The notes under the pieces were generated by a model. That model made no database searches. It saw nothing but the letters and a program-made list of their open reading frames with translations, and was not told the DNA's origin. Shown here one piece after another: positions 6,439-8,657 of a stretch of 8,657 bases of DNA; positions within the stretch are counted from its first letter, which is position 1, and every line of letters starts with the position of its first letter. The position numbers were made by a program, and so were the translations under genes. This stretch comes from Acidobacteriota bacterium (GTDB lineage Bacteria > Acidobacteriota > Vicinamibacteria > Vicinamibacterales > UBA823): the NCBI GenBank assembly GCA_002720285.1, contig PBHT01000021.1:54311-62967 (forward strand). The letters are read 5' to 3'.

Positions 6439-6453
6439 ATGCACGACGGGTGA
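6439..6453 (+). other. Possible four-codon leader ORF before yajC
   Basis: A good Shine-Dalgarno sequence (GAGG at 6430-6433, 5 nt spacing) precedes an ATG that encodes only MHDG before TGA. It is in the same frame as yajC, 33 nt ahead of the preferred yajC start. It could be chance or a small translation-coupling leader. Confidence 0.25.
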
Positions 6454-6471
6454 CCAATGATGAGGTATTCA

Positions 6472-6819
6472 ATGTTTACCGATCCTTCACTAGTTGTGGC
6501 GATGGGCGCTCCGCGTGAATCTGGCGGGAGTGTCTGGCTGCAGTTTGTGCCTTTCGCTATGATTTTAGCGATCTTTTATTTCGTGATCTTGTTACCAATG
6601 AAGCGGAGACAGAAAAAGGTACAGGATTTTCAGGGGGCGCTTAAGGTGAACGATCGCGTCGTCACGACTAGTGGCCTATATGGCATTATCACGAAGCTGA
6701 ACGACGAACGCTCGGTGCAGGTTCAGATTGCTGAGAAAGTCAGAGTCGACATTGCCCGGGCGGCTATCGGTGGCTACCAAGGGCAGGAGCCGGTAGTGAA
6801 GGATTCCGGACAAAACTGA
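6472..6819 (+). CDS. yajC: YajC, preprotein translocase accessory subunit
   Basis: Small inner-membrane protein that associates with SecD and SecF at the SecYEG translocon. With the ATG at 6472 it is 115 aa, typical of the family. Residues ~21-42 are one membrane helix ending in ILLPMKRRQKK, the characteristic YajC motif with basic residues on the cytoplasmic side. The soluble tail has the family pattern LKVNDRVVTTSGLYGIITKL (~61-80). In-frame ATGs at 6457 and 6460 would give up to 120 aa. I prefer 6472 because GAGG (6462-6465) lies 6 nt before it. It lies between tgt and secD and is probably in one operon with both. Confidence 0.93.
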   Translation: MFTDPSLVVAMGAPRESGGSVWLQFVPFAMILAIFYFVILLPMKRRQKKVQDFQGALKVNDRVVTTSGLYGIITKLNDERSVQVQIAEKVRVDIARAAIGGYQGQEPVVKDSGQN

Positions 6820-6827
6820 ATCGAATA

Positions 6828-6848
6828 GAGTCGCTGTGCGTGCGACTC
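6828..6848 (+). repeat. Inverted repeat in the yajC-secD gap
   Basis: GAGTCGC and GCGACTC form a perfect 7-bp stem with a 7-nt loop, ending 10 nt before the secD ATG. No T-run follows, so it is not an intrinsic terminator. It could affect secD translation or mRNA processing. Confidence 0.5.
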
Positions 6849-6858
6849 GGTAAAGTGA

Positions 6859-8427
6859 ATGAATAAGAATCTTCGTTGGAAACTTCTTTCGATAGTTGGG
6901 ATCGTTGCTTTGGCAGGATGGTCCGTGTACCCACCAGAGGAAAAAGTTCGTCTAGGGCTCGACCTGAAGGGTGGAGTCCACATGGTTCTCCGCGTACAGA
7001 CTGACGATGCGCTCCGCATTGAAACTGAGACAAGTCTCGAGCGAGCGCGCGAGATACTGGAAGTGCGAAGCATCGGGGTTGGAGCTATGACGATGGAATC
7101 CCCGACGCGTTTTCGCATTGAGGGTGTCTCTCCTGCGCAGGACGCCGAGTTTCGAGCGATTACTGACGAGCAACTACTGGTGGTCTATCGCCGGGAGTCC
7201 AGTGCCGGCGGGCGGTACGCGTTCGAGATGAGGCCTAATATGGCCGTATCGTTACGTGAAGAGTCCGTTCGGCAGGCGCTGCAAACTATTGAACGGCGCG
7301 TCAACGAACTGGGTGTCAACGAACCAATCGTTGCGCCACACGGTGTTGGTGGAGACCAAATTCTGGTTCAGTTGCCAGGCGTCAGTGACGTTGCGCGTGC
7401 TAAAGAGATTATTCGTTCCACGGCGCTTCTCGAGCTAAAACTTGTTGAGCAGGGTCCAGCAATATCGCGAGAGACTTTACTGCAAGCCAACGGAGGGCGG
7501 TTACCAGATGGGATGGAGGTGGTGCCGGGTACAGACGACACGCTCACTCCTGGTGCGGCACCCCAATCTGTTTTTTACCTTGTGCGTCGAGTAGCTGCGA
7601 TCACCGGGAGGGACCTGCGAACTGCGCGTTCAACGCTTGACGAGTATAACCAACCCGCGGTCAGTTTCTTGTTGAATGGGGATGGGGCCAGAAAATTTGG
7701 GGATATCACCAGCCAGAACATCGGTCGTCAGTTGGCGATCATTCTTGATGGTCGGGTATATTCCGCACCGCGTATCGAATCACGGATTACGGACGAGGGA
7801 CGAATTACCGGCTACTTCAGTCAAGAAGAGGCTGCGGATCTTGGCCTTGTGCTTCGTTCTGGTGCGTTGCCGGCTTCTCTCACCTATCTAGAAGAGCGCA
7901 GGGTCGGCCCGACGCTCGGTGCGGACTCTGTGCGTGCTGGAATTCTTGCGTCCGTGACCGGACTGTTGCTCGTGGCATTTTTTATGCTCGTCTACTACAA
8001 GTTGGCCGGTATTAACGCAATCTTATCGGTCGCACTCAATCTACTGATTCTGCTGGGAGTGATGGCGTATCTGAACGCAACGATGACACTTCCTGGTATT
8101 GCCGGATTTATCTTAACGATTGGAATGGGTATTGATTCGAACGTACTGATCTTTGAGCGGATCAAGGAAGAGTTGGCATCCGCGAAAAATGTCAGACTTG
8201 CGGTGGCGGCAGGGTTTGACCGCGTGTTTCTGACCATTCTCGACACACATGTCGCGTCGCTAATTGCTGCGGCATTCTTGTTCCAATTTGGCACAGGCCC
8301 AATCCGAGGGTTTGCGACCACGCTTTTCTTTGGGCTGCTATCCAACGTCTTCACGGCCGTGTTCGTCTCGCGGACGCTGTTTGAGACAATTCTTGCTCGT
8401 CGACGAGTGGCGAGACTCAGCATCTGA
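6859..8427 (+). CDS. secD: Protein translocase subunit SecD
   Basis: Inner-membrane RND-superfamily protein that uses the proton gradient to help pull exported proteins through SecYEG. It is 522 aa with TM1 at ~8-24, a large periplasmic part, then five helices at ~359-380, 383-404, 411-430, 457-477 and 483-507. Motifs are LGLDLKGGVHMVL (32-44), ERRVNELGVNEP (145-156), QLPGV (171-175) and GMGIDSNVLIFERIKEE (422-438), whose Asp426 corresponds to the conserved transmembrane Asp needed for proton use. The more common form of this motif reads GMAVDANVLIFERI. FQFGTGPIRGFATTL (476-490) is also typical. The region before the ATG has only a weak Shine-Dalgarno sequence. secF starts 3 nt after its stop. 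Confidence 0.97.
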   Translation: MNKNLRWKLLSIVGIVALAGWSVYPPEEKVRLGLDLKGGVHMVLRVQTDDALRIETETSLERAREILEVRSIGVGAMTMESPTRFRIEGVSPAQDAEFRAITDEQLLVVYRRESSAGGRYAFEMRPNMAVSLREESVRQALQTIERRVNELGVNEPIVAPHGVGGDQILVQLPGVSDVARAKEIIRSTALLELKLVEQGPAISRETLLQANGGRLPDGMEVVPGTDDTLTPGAAPQSVFYLVRRVAAITGRDLRTARSTLDEYNQPAVSFLLNGDGARKFGDITSQNIGRQLAIILDGRVYSAPRIESRITDEGRITGYFSQEEAADLGLVLRSGALPASLTYLEERRVGPTLGADSVRAGILASVTGLLLVAFFMLVYYKLAGINAILSVALNLLILLGVMAYLNATMTLPGIAGFILTIGMGIDSNVLIFERIKEELASAKNVRLAVAAGFDRVFLTILDTHVASLIAAAFLFQFGTGPIRGFATTLFFGLLSNVFTAVFVSRTLFETILARRRVARLSI

Positions 8428-8430
8428 CAT

Positions 8431-8657
8431 ATGCAGATCTTTAAGACTCCGAATATCAATTTTTTCCGTTGGCGGTGGCAGGCACTTGGAGTGTCGACCA
8501 TTGTCATTCTCGTCGGCGTGAGCACGATTTGGTCTGGGGGCGGCTTACCGCTTGGTATTGACTTCTCAGGTGGAACGGCAGTTGTCCTGCGCTTCGAGGA
8601 GCGAACACCCGAAGAGGCAGTCCGAATGGCCATATCCAGTGTCGAGGGCGAGAAGGT
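8431..8657 (+). CDS. secF: Protein translocase subunit SecF, N-terminal part (cut by window end)
   Basis: Partner of SecD in the SecDF-YajC complex. The ATG at 8431 opens a frame that runs off the window, giving 75 codons plus two bases. The visible part starts MQIFKTPNINFFRWRW, has a first membrane helix (ALGVSTIVILVGVSTIW) and then LPLGIDFSGGTAVVLRF, the hallmark SecF N-terminal motif. There is no Shine-Dalgarno sequence, and only 3 nt separate it from the secD stop, so translation is probably coupled to secD. Confidence 0.93.
   Translation, partial: MQIFKTPNINFFRWRWQALGVSTIVILVGVSTIWSGGGLPLGIDFSGGTAVVLRFEERTPEEAVRMAISSVEGEK

Noticed and set aside
7995..8633. A 212-codon minus-strand frame opposite secD and secF
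   Set aside because: It is the shadow of two strongly recognised genes, spans their junction, and has no protein-family character.
1..8657. Mobile elements, CRISPR arrays, prophage or defence genes
   Set aside because: No transposase, integrase, terminal inverted repeats, spacer array or defence-family motif was seen. The genes are mainly housekeeping.

Overview
The window looks like a chromosomal piece of a Gram-negative, diderm bacterium of medium GC content. The gene families and the SecD sequence variant suggest Acidobacteriota, possibly Vicinamibacteria. That placement is my inference from sequence style; no search was run.

Layout. Bases 1-194 hold the C-terminal end of an unrecognised gene. 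Next comes a plus-strand pair: a MenC-type enolase-superfamily enzyme (206-1315) and a large HEAT-repeat lipoprotein with a C-terminal cyclophilin-like domain (1347-3473). The pair ends at a strong bidirectional terminator (3496-3526). From 3546 to 3775 the minus strand carries two tiny, almost purely Lys/Ala genes of 22 and 20 codons. Each has a Shine-Dalgarno sequence and its own G5/C5 hairpin about 20 nt past the stop. A good sigma70-type promoter (3871-3898) lies upstream of the pair. A probable ddl terminator (3920-3944) and the D-Ala-D-Ala ligase gene ddl (4046-5152, minus) follow. After a short divergent intergenic region, the plus strand carries the well-known cluster tgt-yajC-secD-secF (5231 to the window end, secF incomplete).

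How the genes work together. tgt makes the queuosine precursor modification in tRNA. YajC, SecD and SecF form the SecDF-YajC accessory complex that helps pull proteins through SecYEG. Ddl supplies D-Ala-D-Ala for peptidoglycan. The lipoprotein would be a client of the Sec route and sits in the envelope. MenC is probably for menaquinone synthesis, though an N-succinylamino acid racemase role cannot be excluded.

Most of the window is ordinary housekeeping. The best candidate for something undescribed is the tandem pair of tiny polylysine genes. Nearly all their nucleotide differences are synonymous, which indicates that the peptides themselves are conserved. A second point of interest is the cyclophilin domain, whose catalytic arginine position and several pocket residues are replaced.
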